Translations under genes and position numbers: made by a program
Notes under the pieces: generated by a model
Told to the model about the DNA's origin: nothing
Seen by the model: the letters and a program-made list of their open reading frames with translations, nothing else
Database searches by the model: none
Shown: piece by piece, positions 17,045-25,656 of the stretch
Layout: every line of letters begins with the position of its first letter
How positions within the stretch are numbered: the first letter of the stretch is position 1
Assembly (NCBI RefSeq): GCF_016859125.1
Contig: NZ_CP069338.1
Coordinates: 7,503,501 to 7,567,500, forward strand
Direction of reading: 5' to 3'
DNA: 64,000 nucleotides
DNA from: Archangium violaceum
Lineage (GTDB): Bacteria > Myxococcota > Myxococcia > Myxococcales > Myxococcaceae

Positions 17045-17190
17045 GGCTTCTTGAATACCGTCTCGGGCGGCGTGCCTCAATCCTCCAGTAAGCTGGCAGA
17101 GGGTCGGATCATCATGCCCGCAGGGTAACGGCTCCGGCTGGGCCCGCCCACTGCATCCTACGAATCGCTGGCGTTAGAAGAAATCGGCGT

Positions 17191-17358
17191 GGCGTTCTGG
17201 AAAAAACGTATCGCGGTTTTTCTTTTTAACGCCGTTGGAGTGTCTCGCCACCAGAGACCTCTTTTACTCATGAGGAGCACTGGTGCTTCGACAACTCATT
17301 CTGGCAGCTACCCTTTGCCTCGCGGAGGACGCGTTGGCCATGCCTCCTGCGGGAGGCT
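17191..17358 (+). repeat. Duplicated leader/signal-peptide cassette, copy 1
   Basis: 168 nt that align without gaps to 23461-23628. The match covers the AT-rich upstream region, the GAGGAG ribosome site, the GTG start and the whole signal peptide of the gene behind it, and stops soon after the signal-peptide cleavage region. The two downstream proteins are unrelated. Confidence 0.85.
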
Positions 17359-19304
17359 TGAGCACTTCGGCTGCGACGTCACTGCCGGAGTGTGAGCCTC
17401 GGGAAGTCGGTGGGCCCATGTGGGTCTCCGCTGACTGTGTCGACCCGCTGTACAACCGCCCGGTCATCGACAGCCAGACCGATTTGACCACCCCGGTGCC
17501 GCATTTCAAGGTGTCGGGCCACTTCGAGGGCACCGATAAGCGGTTCAACTTCTACTTTCCGAAGAGTCAGTGGGAGGGCCGCTTCTTCAATCTGGTGTAC
17601 CCGCTCCAGGACGAGAACGCCACCGACGAGGACGTCAGCTTCGGCGCGGACAGCGGGGCGTACACGGTGCAGACGAACGGCGGCGGTGGCTATCGGGTCG
17701 ACGCGGCCGCGGCGAAGTTCTCCAAGACGGTCGCGGCGAGCTACTACGGTTCGTCCAGACGGATCCATGGCTACATCTACGGCGGTAGCGGTGGCTCCTT
17801 CCAGACCCTCGGTGCCATCGAGAACAGCGCTGAGGTGTGGGACGGTGCCGTGCCGTTCATCCCAGGCGTGCCGACCTCCATCCCGAACGACTTCTTCATC
17901 CGGGCCTTCGCGCGCTTCGTGCTGGAGGACAAGGCACCGCGGATAGCGAGCGCGGTGAGCCCAGGTGGTAGCGGTAACCCCTACGCCGGGCTCGATGATG
18001 TGGAGCGGGCGGTGCTGCTCGAGGTGACGAGGCTGGGCATACCGCTGCGGGCCTGGGAGGACTTCGCGTATGTGCTCGGTCTGAACGATCCTCAGGGCCT
18101 CCTCGGTTTCGGAAATGTGATCCGGGGCAGCGATCCCACGTATGTCGACGACTTCTGGAGCAAGCCGGGGTACCTCGGTACGGAGCAGTCGGCCCTCGGC
18201 GATCTATTTCGTGCCGCCAGGATCGACCGCATCGCCACCATCACCGAGGTCAACCGGAACGCACAGAACGTACCGACACGCCTGTCCCTCGATAGCGTGC
18301 CAGCGGTCCCGACGACAACCGGTCTCGACTACACGCTCTACGCAGCCGACGGCACGACGAAGGTCGGGACCCTGTCGGGTTCACTGGACCCGGCCACGAA
18401 GGTCTTCACCCTCGGGAGCGGGAACCCCGCCAGCGTGCTGAGCGCCATCGGCACCGGAGCCAGGCTGCGGATCGACAACCGGTGGTCTCTCGCGCTGCTC
18501 TCGTACCATCGGCACCAGGTTCCGACGCGGCCGGGCTTCTCCGCTTGGAACCAGTTCAGGGCACCTGACGGAACATTGCTCTACCCTCAGCGTCCCATCG
18601 AGATTGGCCCGATCATCTCCCGCGGCGTGACCGATGGCGGTACGCACACCGGAATGATCCATGGCAAGGTCATCGTGGTCGCCAACCTGCTCGACACCGA
18701 CGCCTACCCCTGGCATGCCGATTGGTACAGCGCGAGGGTGAGGGAGTCCCTCGGCGCGCGCTACGACGACAACTTCCGGCTCTGGTACAACGACAATGCG
18801 GATCATATCGGTCCCCGCACTGCCCGTCTCGTGCAGTACCACGGCATCCTCCAGCAGGCACTTCGGGACGTGAGCGCCTGGGCGGAGAGGGGCGTGGCGC
18901 CCGCGCGATCGACCCGTTACGACGTGGTCTACAGTCAGATCCGGGTGCCGGAGAACGCCGCGGCGCGCCAAGGTATCCAGCCCGTCGTCGAGCTGACCGC
19001 CAACGGCGCTGCCCGGATCGACGTCGCCGCCGGCCAGACCGTCACCTTCGTGGCGAAGATCCAGGTCCCACCAGGGGCCGGCAAGGTCGTGGGCACCGAG
19101 TGGGATTTCGTCGGCACTGGCAACTTCACGGCATCGCCCTTCGGAAGCCCCAGTCGGACGGTGAAGGTATCGGCGACATTCACCTATACCACGCCTGGTA
19201 CCTACTTCCCGGCGCTGCGAGTGACAGCCCAGCGTGAGGGGGACACGAGCACGCCCTTCGCGAAGGTCCAGAACCTGGGTCGCGTTCGCGTCGTGGTCCA
19301 CTAA
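17283..19304 (+). CDS. Secreted alpha/beta-hydrolase-like protein with PKD domain
   Basis: 673 residues, GTG start behind GAGGAG. Signal peptide MLRQLILAATLCLAEDALA, mature from about residue 20. The N-terminal half has a GxSxG-type elbow (YGGSGGSFQT, Ser near 169) and looks like a large esterase of the tannase-like type; a candidate histidine lies in NADHIGPRTARL near residue 510. The last 110 residues form a PKD-like beta-sandwich (GQTVTFVAKIQV, TYTTPGTYFPALRV), a common add-on for binding or spacing in secreted enzymes. Exported, substrate unknown. Its upstream region and signal peptide are shared with the gene at 23553. Confidence 0.75.
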   Translation: MLRQLILAATLCLAEDALAMPPAGGLSTSAATSLPECEPREVGGPMWVSADCVDPLYNRPVIDSQTDLTTPVPHFKVSGHFEGTDKRFNFYFPKSQWEGRFFNLVYPLQDENATDEDVSFGADSGAYTVQTNGGGGYRVDAAAAKFSKTVAASYYGSSRRIHGYIYGGSGGSFQTLGAIENSAEVWDGAVPFIPGVPTSIPNDFFIRAFARFVLEDKAPRIASAVSPGGSGNPYAGLDDVERAVLLEVTRLGIPLRAWEDFAYVLGLNDPQGLLGFGNVIRGSDPTYVDDFWSKPGYLGTEQSALGDLFRAARIDRIATITEVNRNAQNVPTRLSLDSVPAVPTTTGLDYTLYAADGTTKVGTLSGSLDPATKVFTLGSGNPASVLSAIGTGARLRIDNRWSLALLSYHRHQVPTRPGFSAWNQFRAPDGTLLYPQRPIEIGPIISRGVTDGGTHTGMIHGKVIVVANLLDTDAYPWHADWYSARVRESLGARYDDNFRLWYNDNADHIGPRTARLVQYHGILQQALRDVSAWAERGVAPARSTRYDVVYSQIRVPENAAARQGIQPVVELTANGAARIDVAAGQTVTFVAKIQVPPGAGKVVGTEWDFVGTGNFTASPFGSPSRTVKVSATFTYTTPGTYFPALRVTAQREGDTSTPFAKVQNLGRVRVVVH

Positions 19305-19397
19305 GCGGTTCGTCTCAGCAGCGGCAGGGGCGAGAGCCCCTTGCCCCGGACATGCCAGAGGTGGATGTCACTGCCGTCCACCTCACACAGGAATTAA

Positions 19398-20327
19398 TCA
19401 ATCCCCCAGCGCGGAGACGTCCGGGCAGGCGGAGGCATTGCCCACCTCGTCCGTAGCGCTCTTCCTGTAGGTGACACGGAAGCTGGCATCCCAACATTCG
19501 ACCAGGGTGGCGGTGGAGCCCGCGGGCACGTCTCCGCCTGTCGCCTCCAGGATTCCGATGCCCCCCTGGTCTCGCGTCCAGCGGCTGAGGGCGACCACCT
19601 TCTCCTTCTGTCCACCGGGGACGAGGTCGATGTCCTCACTCTGGAACCTCATTTCACCCAGGCCGTCAGGAAGCTCGCGGTAGGCGTAGCGCTGCCTGGC
19701 CTCACTCGAAGTGGCAGTCGGTACGAAGTCCATCCGCACGCTCATGGGCGGCGCACTCGTCTGGTAGTCGATGTCCACCCGCTCCAGGCCCGAGAGCCAG
19801 GGCTCGTCGATGCCGTGGTTCCTTATCTCCGCCGTGAGGATGCTCAACGTCCCCTTTCCCTTGCGGAGCCCTCCGTCCGGTTGGGCACTGCCCTCCGCGA
19901 TGGGCCACCACGCTCCCTCGTTCGAACCCATGGGGCGAAACTCGAGTCTGTATTGGAAGCCCTCGGGCTTGCGCTCCATCTTGAGTCGCATCTCGACGCC
20001 GGGATGGCTCGGGTTTTCCATGGGTCCCCAGATTCGGAGCGTCGGCGCGCGTGTCGTCGGAGAATCCTTTCGGAGCTCCTCCATGAGGAAGAGCCCTTCG
20101 GCGGGCATCTTGTTGAAGCCATCCGCGACCTGGCGGGTGTTCGCGTAGAGCTGGGAGAGCTCACCCAGGGCCAGTCCCATTCTCTCGAAACTCTCGGCTC
20201 CGGGCAGCTTGGCGGACAGGTCCTCTCGTGCCGGCAGCGCATTGAGGAACTCGAGATCGCCGTTGGAGAAATTCCCACCGCACGCGGTGGCGAGGCAGCC
20301 CAGAAGGAGAAGCCTGGTCCGCATCAT
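19398..20327 (-). CDS. Lipoprotein of unknown function
   Basis: 309 residues with a lipobox (LLLLGCLATACGG), so a periplasmic or outer-membrane lipoprotein. The body is soluble and mixed helix/strand; a cysteine pair (VECWDAS, SACPDVS) near the C-terminus may form a disulphide. It is the last gene of a four-gene leftward operon, 10 nt after the caspase-barrel gene, behind an ECF sigma and its anti-sigma. No family recognised. Confidence 0.75.
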   Translation of the reverse strand: MMRTRLLLLGCLATACGGNFSNGDLEFLNALPAREDLSAKLPGAESFERMGLALGELSQLYANTRQVADGFNKMPAEGLFLMEELRKDSPTTRAPTLRIWGPMENPSHPGVEMRLKMERKPEGFQYRLEFRPMGSNEGAWWPIAEGSAQPDGGLRKGKGTLSILTAEIRNHGIDEPWLSGLERVDIDYQTSAPPMSVRMDFVPTATSSEARQRYAYRELPDGLGEMRFQSEDIDLVPGGQKEKVVALSRWTRDQGGIGILEATGGDVPAGSTATLVECWDASFRVTYRKSATDEVGNASACPDVSALGD

Positions 20328-20337
20328 GTCTTTCCTT

Positions 20338-21939
20338 TCAGAGGCGGTACTTCACTTGCATCATGAACTCCCAGTACCCGAGGGAGCGCTGAGAATCGAC
20401 GTTGTAGAAGAAGTAGTGGACGCGGGTGCTCCCGTTGAACTCGAAGCGGTTCGAGAACCGCCAGCGAAAGCCGGTCACGAGACCTGGGGTGAGCACTCCA
20501 TACTTTTGATCCGGGAAGCTCGCGTCCTCGAAGTCTCGGCGCATGGCGTTGTAGGCGAGCCGGGGTCCGATGATGAGAGACACGCGGCCCAGGGGCCACT
20601 CGGCCACCAGCGAGGTGCCCACGGTCAGCAGCGAATAGCGGTAGCGCGGTACCGAGAGGGTGGGGAGCTCCAGCGTGGCATTCTTCGTGCCGAGGGCCAG
20701 GTCGACGGTCCAACTCCAGCCCTCGCGCAAGTAGTCGTGCAGGCTCACCTCCAGGCCCATCATGGGCGTGTAGGGGAAGAGGCTCTCGCGGGTGGGGGCA
20801 TCGAAGAAGGCCTGATGTCCGAGGGAGAGACCCACCGTCCAATATGAGCGGGGATCGCGCCACCGGGAAGGCACGCCCTTCACCGGATCATCCGAGAAGG
20901 GCGTGTCCCGCAGCTGCGACTCGTCGAGCACCGTGGTGGACCCGCGCCGGACCTCGGCCTCGCCCACGCGCAGCCGGTCCGCCATCCTCCGCTTCACCGT
21001 ATACGTGCCCGGGGCCAGGGCGAGCTTCCGCTCGGAGTCCGAGGCCTTGTGCAGCTCCGCCACCACGAGGCCACGCGGGTTCACGAAGTAATAGTCCCCC
21101 GCAGGCGCGGTGCGAGGCACCAGCAGCCCCTCGTTGCTCCCTCGCACATCCGTCAATACCAGGTCGCCCTGGCCCGCCAGGTCGTAGCTGAAGGTCGGGT
21201 GCTGGGGACCGGCGCTGCTGTCCGCGGTGTCCGCCACGGTGCGGGCATAGGCATGGGAGTAGGCCTCGAAGAGTGTCACCTGGCCCTCCCCGGAACGGTC
21301 CGCGTCCCCCATCAGCCCGCTGGCCAGGTGGTGGGAGAAATAGCTGCCGCCCAGCAGGTCCGACTCCTGCGAATCCTCGTTCGCCGAGCTGGAGGTGAGG
21401 ATGACGAGCCCCCGGCTTTCGTGCACGGCGTCCGTGTCGATGGCGAAAGCCGGAGCGCGCCGGGCTCCCTTCGTCCGCGTGAGTGCCCCGGAGCGGCACG
21501 AGTCCAGGATGGCGATGCGGATGTCCACGGGCGTCGCCGTCAGCCGGCGCTTCAGCGTCTCCAGCTCCAGCGCGCTGTCTCCCATCCGCAGCGAGCCGTC
21601 CTTCGCATGGCCCGAGTAGTAGACGATGAGCGAGGTGCGTTCACCCCGGGCCCGTGCCTCTCGTGCGCGCGCTTCCAGCCTGGAGATCGCCTGGAGGAAG
21701 TCCTCCGCGGTCTCGTCCAGCAGCAGCCGCGCATCGCCAGGCTCCACTCCGCCCAGCCGCACCAGGAGGTCGTGCATCTTGCGCGCATCGTCCCTCGCGA
21801 AGCGCAGGGGCCGGGTGTTCGCACCGCCCTCGTCGTTGCCCGCCACCAGCGCGAAGCGGCGCAGCGGTTGTGCCTGCACGGCCGTTGCCAGCAACAACCC
21901 CAGGACGAGCACCCGGGCAGGGTCCGTCAATCGTCTCAT
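20338..21939 (-). CDS. Caspase-like (C14) protease joined to an outer-membrane barrel
   Basis: 533 residues. Signal peptide (RVLVLGLLLATAVQA), then a clan CD peptidase domain (about 25-260) with the catalytic histidine in LIVYYSGHAKDG and the cysteine in IAILDSCRSGAL. A short beta module (about 285-345; GTYTVKRRMADRLRVGEAEV) follows. The last 170 residues are amphipathic strands ending VKYRL, typical of a barrel. The protease thus sits outside the cytoplasm, probably in the periplasm on an outer-membrane anchor. ATGA overlap with the anti-sigma gene couples translation. It may process surface or periplasmic proteins under control of the sigma pair; that link is inferred. Confidence 0.85.
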   Translation of the reverse strand: MRRLTDPARVLVLGLLLATAVQAQPLRRFALVAGNDEGGANTRPLRFARDDARKMHDLLVRLGGVEPGDARLLLDETAEDFLQAISRLEARAREARARGERTSLIVYYSGHAKDGSLRMGDSALELETLKRRLTATPVDIRIAILDSCRSGALTRTKGARRAPAFAIDTDAVHESRGLVILTSSSANEDSQESDLLGGSYFSHHLASGLMGDADRSGEGQVTLFEAYSHAYARTVADTADSSAGPQHPTFSYDLAGQGDLVLTDVRGSNEGLLVPRTAPAGDYYFVNPRGLVVAELHKASDSERKLALAPGTYTVKRRMADRLRVGEAEVRRGSTTVLDESQLRDTPFSDDPVKGVPSRWRDPRSYWTVGLSLGHQAFFDAPTRESLFPYTPMMGLEVSLHDYLREGWSWTVDLALGTKNATLELPTLSVPRYRYSLLTVGTSLVAEWPLGRVSLIIGPRLAYNAMRRDFEDASFPDQKYGVLTPGLVTGFRWRFSNRFEFNGSTRVHYFFYNVDSQRSLGYWEFMMQVKYRL

Positions 21940-22688
21940 GGCTTGCGCAGGAGCCAGTGGATCTCCTCGCCCTCCACGCCCAGCGTGGACATGGTCTCCA
22001 CCTTGCCTCCCGCGGCCTCCCAGGCCCGCCGTGCCGCCGCTTGCACGATCTCCACACTCAACGGCTTCTCGGAAAGCACGAGCACCACCCGCTCATGGCC
22101 CGTGCCCGTGAACTGCACGCTCTCCGGCAGCCAGTGTCTCCCGGCTCCTGCCTCGACAGGGAGGCTCATTCCGAGCGCGGAGTAGAGCTCCGACACCTCG
22201 CCGGTATCGTCCACGGACACCGCCATCACGTACGGGTAGGGCCCCGCCACGTACCCCAGTCGTACCCGCTCGCCCGGCAGGAGCTCCTCGGTGTCACCGG
22301 GCAGGACGGCGCGCTGGGGCCCATCGCCGCCGATGCGCAGCTCCGCGGAGGCTCCGCCCTTGAGCCGGTTGAGGGAAGGAGAGGGCGACAGCAGCGGACG
22401 GACCCCCACCGCCAGCAGGACCGTGGCCGCCACCGCGACCAGCAAGCCATTGAACCGGGGCCGTGAAGGCGCCGCTGTCGGTTCGCGCATGGCTCGCTCC
22501 ACGCCGGCAGCGAATCGCTCGAAGGGAACCTCCTCCTCGAAGCGGGTCTGGTCCGCCTCGAGGCCCTTCATCACCTCGTGACACTCCGGGCACGAGGACA
22601 CATGCGCCTGGGCCTGCTGGGTCTCCGGGCCGGGAAGCTCTCCGGCGTGCAGCCGCCGCAGCGTCCATTCCGACGGGTGACCGCTCAT
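21936..22688 (-). CDS. Anti-sigma factor with zinc finger and one membrane helix
   Basis: 250 residues. The N-terminal anti-sigma zinc finger is visible as AHVSSCPECHEV (H-x3-C-x2-C) with GELPGPE before it; a single transmembrane helix (GLLVAVAATVLLAVGV, near 83-98) separates it from a periplasmic domain with DUF4384-like features (GERVRLGYVAGPYPYVMAVS). Such proteins bind the ECF sigma at the membrane and release it on an outside signal. It overlaps both neighbours by ATGA (sigma upstream, caspase-barrel downstream). Confidence 0.88.
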   Translation of the reverse strand: MSGHPSEWTLRRLHAGELPGPETQQAQAHVSSCPECHEVMKGLEADQTRFEEEVPFERFAAGVERAMREPTAAPSRPRFNGLLVAVAATVLLAVGVRPLLSPSPSLNRLKGGASAELRIGGDGPQRAVLPGDTEELLPGERVRLGYVAGPYPYVMAVSVDDTGEVSELYSALGMSLPVEAGAGRHWLPESVQFTGTGHERVVLVLSEKPLSVEIVQAAARRAWEAAGGKVETMSTLGVEGEEIHWLLRKP

Positions 22689-23224
22689 GGGGCCTTCAGC
22701 TCCTCGTTCGTCAAGGCTGCGAATCGTTCCAGCCGCTTGCGCACCGTGGGTACCGAGCGCTCCAGTATCGCGGCCACCTCTTCCAGCGTCATTCCGTCCA
22801 CCCAGTAGTGCACCACCGCCGCCTGCGTCTCCAGGTCCACCCGGGAGAGAAGCGACCGCACCAGCTCCCGCGCCTCCATCTTCTGCTCTCCCCCATCTCC
22901 CTCGGGACGGGCCCGCGCGTCCCGCTCGAACCAGCGCCGCCAGGGGGCCCGCTCCGCGCGCAGTTGGTTGAGGCAGAGGTGGGTGGCGATCTTCATCAAC
23001 CACGCCAGCGACGAGGATCCGGCGCGGAGCTCGTCCGCGTGGGTGATGGCGCGGGCGAACACCTCCTGCGTCGCGTCCTCGGCCTTCGTGGCGTCCTTCA
23101 ACAGGTAGCGGCAGCGCCCGTACACGCTGCCGCCATACGCCGTGTACAGCTCGCGCAGGAACTCGCTTCGGTCCTTCTTCCCTCCGGTGATGGCCTTCAA
23201 GGCGGGTGGGGTGGGTCCTGCCAC
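22685..23224 (-). CDS. ECF RNA polymerase sigma factor
   Basis: About 179 residues from a GTG at 23224 with GAGG upstream; the longer frame from 23359 has an N-terminus unlike sigma factors. Region 2 is seen in LYTAYGGSVYGRCRYLLKDA and EDATQEVFARAI; region 4 in VDGMTLEEVAAILERSVPTV. It directs RNA polymerase to a small regulon, normally including its own operon. The stop overlaps the anti-sigma start by 4 nt. Confidence 0.92.
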   Translation of the reverse strand: MAGPTPPALKAITGGKKDRSEFLRELYTAYGGSVYGRCRYLLKDATKAEDATQEVFARAITHADELRAGSSSLAWLMKIATHLCLNQLRAERAPWRRWFERDARARPEGDGGEQKMEARELVRSLLSRVDLETQAAVVHYWVDGMTLEEVAAILERSVPTVRKRLERFAALTNEELKAP

Positions 23225-23460
23225 GAACTGCCTCGTCTCGCTGCGGGGATAGGGGGCCCGGAGCTTACAACGAGGAGTCGGTTGGCGTAGTGAGGATACG
23301 GCGGTTGGCAAGCTAGCGTCCCAGCACTCGTGTTCCTCCCAGCGATAGCCCGTGGACATCGCTCGTGAAGGTGAGCGCCGGCCGCTCTACCCGGGGAGGG
23401 TCGTTCACCCGTAGGGACACAGCAGGGCCCTGAAACAGAAAAGCCGATCTTCATGGGCAT

Positions 23461-23628
23461 GGCTTCCTGGAAAAAGGGCATCGCGATTTTTCATTTGAAC
23501 GCGGTTGGCGTGTCTCTCCACCAGAACCTTCTTCCACTCATGAGGAGCACTGGTGCTTCGACGACTCATTCTGGCAGCCACCCTCTGCCTTGCGGGGGGG
23601 GCGTTGGCCAAACCTCCCGCGGGAGGCG
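23461..23628 (+). repeat. Duplicated leader/signal-peptide cassette, copy 2
   Basis: Ungapped partner of 17191-17358, again covering upstream region, GAGGAG ribosome site, GTG start and signal peptide, then diverging completely. Most differences are single substitutions, spread through both coding and non-coding parts. Confidence 0.85.
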
Positions 23629-24974
23629 TGTTCTGCTCCACCTATCCTTCGGCGCCCGCGTGCACGGGACAGCAGCCGTCCTGCAACTACTGTCACGTCG
23701 CGCCACCCCAGCGAAACGTCTTCGGCGCCGGGCTGGAGCCCCACCTGGCTCCCGGCGCGGCACGCCCGTTGTCCGACACGGACTTCGCCTACGCACTCCC
23801 CACGGCGCTGAAGGCCGTCGAGGCGGAGGATGCTGACGGTGACGGGGTGTCCAACCTCGTGGAGATCCAGCGCGGCACCTTCCCGGGCGATGCCACCAGC
23901 GTGCCCGTGGACACCGGCCGCTGCCAGGGGGGTGAAAACAATCCCCAATACGACGTGTGCCGCTACGACGCGCGCTTCGCGTACAAGCGCCTGCTGCTCG
24001 ACGTCTGCGGCGTGCCACCCACCTACGCGCAGCTCAAGGAATTCAGTGCATTGAGCCGTGACGACCAGCTCGCCCGGATGGATGCCGAGCTGGACCGGTG
24101 CGTCCAGAGCGAGTTCTGGCGCGGCAAGGACGGGCAATTGTGGAAGCTGGCTCACCCGAAGATCCGCCCGCTGGGCACGTTCAAGGCTGGCGAGGAGGAC
24201 AGAGGGAGCAATCCTCTCGCCGACTACTACGACGACTACGCGCTCTACGCCTACACGCAGATCGACGACCACGACGCGCGCGAGGTGATGACGGCGAAGT
24301 ACTACGTGCGCCGGGAGAGCAACCCCACCCGCTACACGGCGGTGCCGTCGCTGCCGACGCAAGTCCTGGATGAGCAGCACCGCGCGGGCAACATCACCTC
24401 CCACTGGAGCATCCTCTACTTCGCGATGTTCAGCGCGATGCCACGCAACGCCGCGTCGCAGGCCTATCGGGCCTACCTGGGCCTCGACATCGCCAAACAG
24501 GAGGGCCTCTTCAGCGTTTCCGGCGAGCCCCGCGACTACGACAACGCGGGCGTGACCGCGCCCGCCTGCGCGGCCTGCCACGCGACGCTCGACCCACTGA
24601 CCTACCCCTTCCGCAACTACCAGGGTATCTACATTTATGAGCCGCGCAGCACCTGGGGGAGCTACGTGCCCAACCGGCTCGAGAAGTACTTCTCCTACGT
24701 CTCTCCGATCATCACCCAGACACCGGAGACCGGCTACCTCTTCGGCCAGAAGGTGAACAACCTCGTCGAGTGGGCGGAGGTCGGCGCCAACAGCGATGCC
24801 TTCGCCATCGCCGCCGTCACCGATTACTGGAAGCTGCTCGTGGGCCATCCCCCGACCCCCGAGGAGAACGCCGAGTTCGTCGCCATCTGGAAGCGCTTCA
24901 AGGGCACGCACCAGTACCGCGTGCAGCGCATGCTTCATGATCTGATCCGCACGGAGGCCTACGGTGCGCCCTGA
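23553..24974 (+). CDS. Secreted cytochrome-like protein with two CxxCH motifs
   Basis: 473 residues, GTG start behind GAGGAG. Signal peptide MLRRLILAATLCLAGGALA. A first CxxCH (CNYCHVAPP) lies about 30 residues into the mature protein, then a calcium-binding-like stretch DADGDGVSNLVEIQ, and a second CxxCH late (CAACHATLDPLTYPFRNY), as in DUF1588-type proteins. Haem attachment would happen in the periplasm. It heads a three-gene operon: the next gene overlaps by 11 nt, then a DUF1501 gene. Families of this set occur together in planctomycetes and myxobacteria; the substrate is unknown. Confidence 0.8.
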   Translation: MLRRLILAATLCLAGGALAKPPAGGVFCSTYPSAPACTGQQPSCNYCHVAPPQRNVFGAGLEPHLAPGAARPLSDTDFAYALPTALKAVEAEDADGDGVSNLVEIQRGTFPGDATSVPVDTGRCQGGENNPQYDVCRYDARFAYKRLLLDVCGVPPTYAQLKEFSALSRDDQLARMDAELDRCVQSEFWRGKDGQLWKLAHPKIRPLGTFKAGEEDRGSNPLADYYDDYALYAYTQIDDHDAREVMTAKYYVRRESNPTRYTAVPSLPTQVLDEQHRAGNITSHWSILYFAMFSAMPRNAASQAYRAYLGLDIAKQEGLFSVSGEPRDYDNAGVTAPACAACHATLDPLTYPFRNYQGIYIYEPRSTWGSYVPNRLEKYFSYVSPIITQTPETGYLFGQKVNNLVEWAEVGANSDAFAIAAVTDYWKLLVGHPPTPEENAEFVAIWKRFKGTHQYRVQRMLHDLIRTEAYGAP

Positions 24975-25647
24975 TTTCCTTCGCGTGTTGCTGCTGTCCT
25001 CCGCTTGTGTCCTCTCCGCGTGCCCGTCGTCGCCTTCGTCTTCGCCTTCGGGGCCGGATGCCGGCACGCCGCCGCCCGTCGATGCCGGCACGGGTTCCAA
25101 CGGTGACGTGGCCCGCTCCTCGCGCAACAACCTGCGCTTCAAGAATCCGGAGCAGCTGACGGCCCACTTCGCCGCGGCGCTGTCCCTGCCGCCGGATCAG
25201 GTGTGCAACGAGCTGGGCAAGTACGCCTGCACCACGAACGTGCACAACGTGGTCCTGAACGGCGTCGATCCGTATGTCGTCGGCCTCTTCGAGCCTCTGA
25301 AGGTCACGGGCGCGACGACTCCCAACGTCATCGACCGCGTGGCGCTGGCGGCTTGCGCCCGGCGCGTCTCGCTCGACGTCACCACTCCTGGGGAGGCTGT
25401 CCTCTTCAAGGGCCTCGAGCTCGACGCACAGGGGCGCCTGGCCAACCGGGAGGGCGCGCCGTTCCACGACGCCATCACCTCGCTCTACCAGCGCACCCTG
25501 TTGCGAGATCCCACGGAGGCCGAGGTGGGCGCCCTGTCTCAACTGGCCACCCAGATTGAGTCCATGGGCAGCCAGACCCCGGGCCGCGACTGGATGACCG
25601 CGTCCTGCTTCGCCGTCCTCTCCTCCTCCGAATCCATCTTCTTCTAA
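24964..25647 (+). CDS. Lipoprotein, middle gene of the cytochrome/DUF1501 operon
   Basis: 227 residues from a GTG that overlaps the previous gene. Lipobox LSSACVLSACPSS, then a Ser/Pro/Asp-rich linker (PSSSPSGPDAGTPPP) and a helical domain. DVARSSRNNLRFKNPEQL and HDAITSLYQRTLLRDPTEAE recall the C-terminal helical parts of DUF1549/DUF1592-type proteins, as if the planctomycete-type protein had been split over two genes. Nine nt separate it from the DUF1501 gene. Function unknown. Confidence 0.75.
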   Translation: MRPDFLRVLLLSSACVLSACPSSPSSSPSGPDAGTPPPVDAGTGSNGDVARSSRNNLRFKNPEQLTAHFAAALSLPPDQVCNELGKYACTTNVHNVVLNGVDPYVVGLFEPLKVTGATTPNVIDRVALAACARRVSLDVTTPGEAVLFKGLELDAQGRLANREGAPFHDAITSLYQRTLLRDPTEAEVGALSQLATQIESMGSQTPGRDWMTASCFAVLSSSESIFF

Positions 25648-25656
25648 GGGAACGTC

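Noticed and set aside
17189-17395. Small frame (MAFWKKRIAVFLFNAVG) that is also alike in the second leader cassette (from 23453)
   Set aside because: The protein similarity is explained by DNA identity of the duplicated 168-bp cassette, since other frames are equally alike; neither copy has a clear ribosome site. A leader peptide cannot be fully excluded.
22689-23003. Longer anti-sigma protein from 23003
   Set aside because: The extra part is antisense-like sequence overlapping the sigma gene; the ATG at 22688 overlaps the sigma stop as expected.
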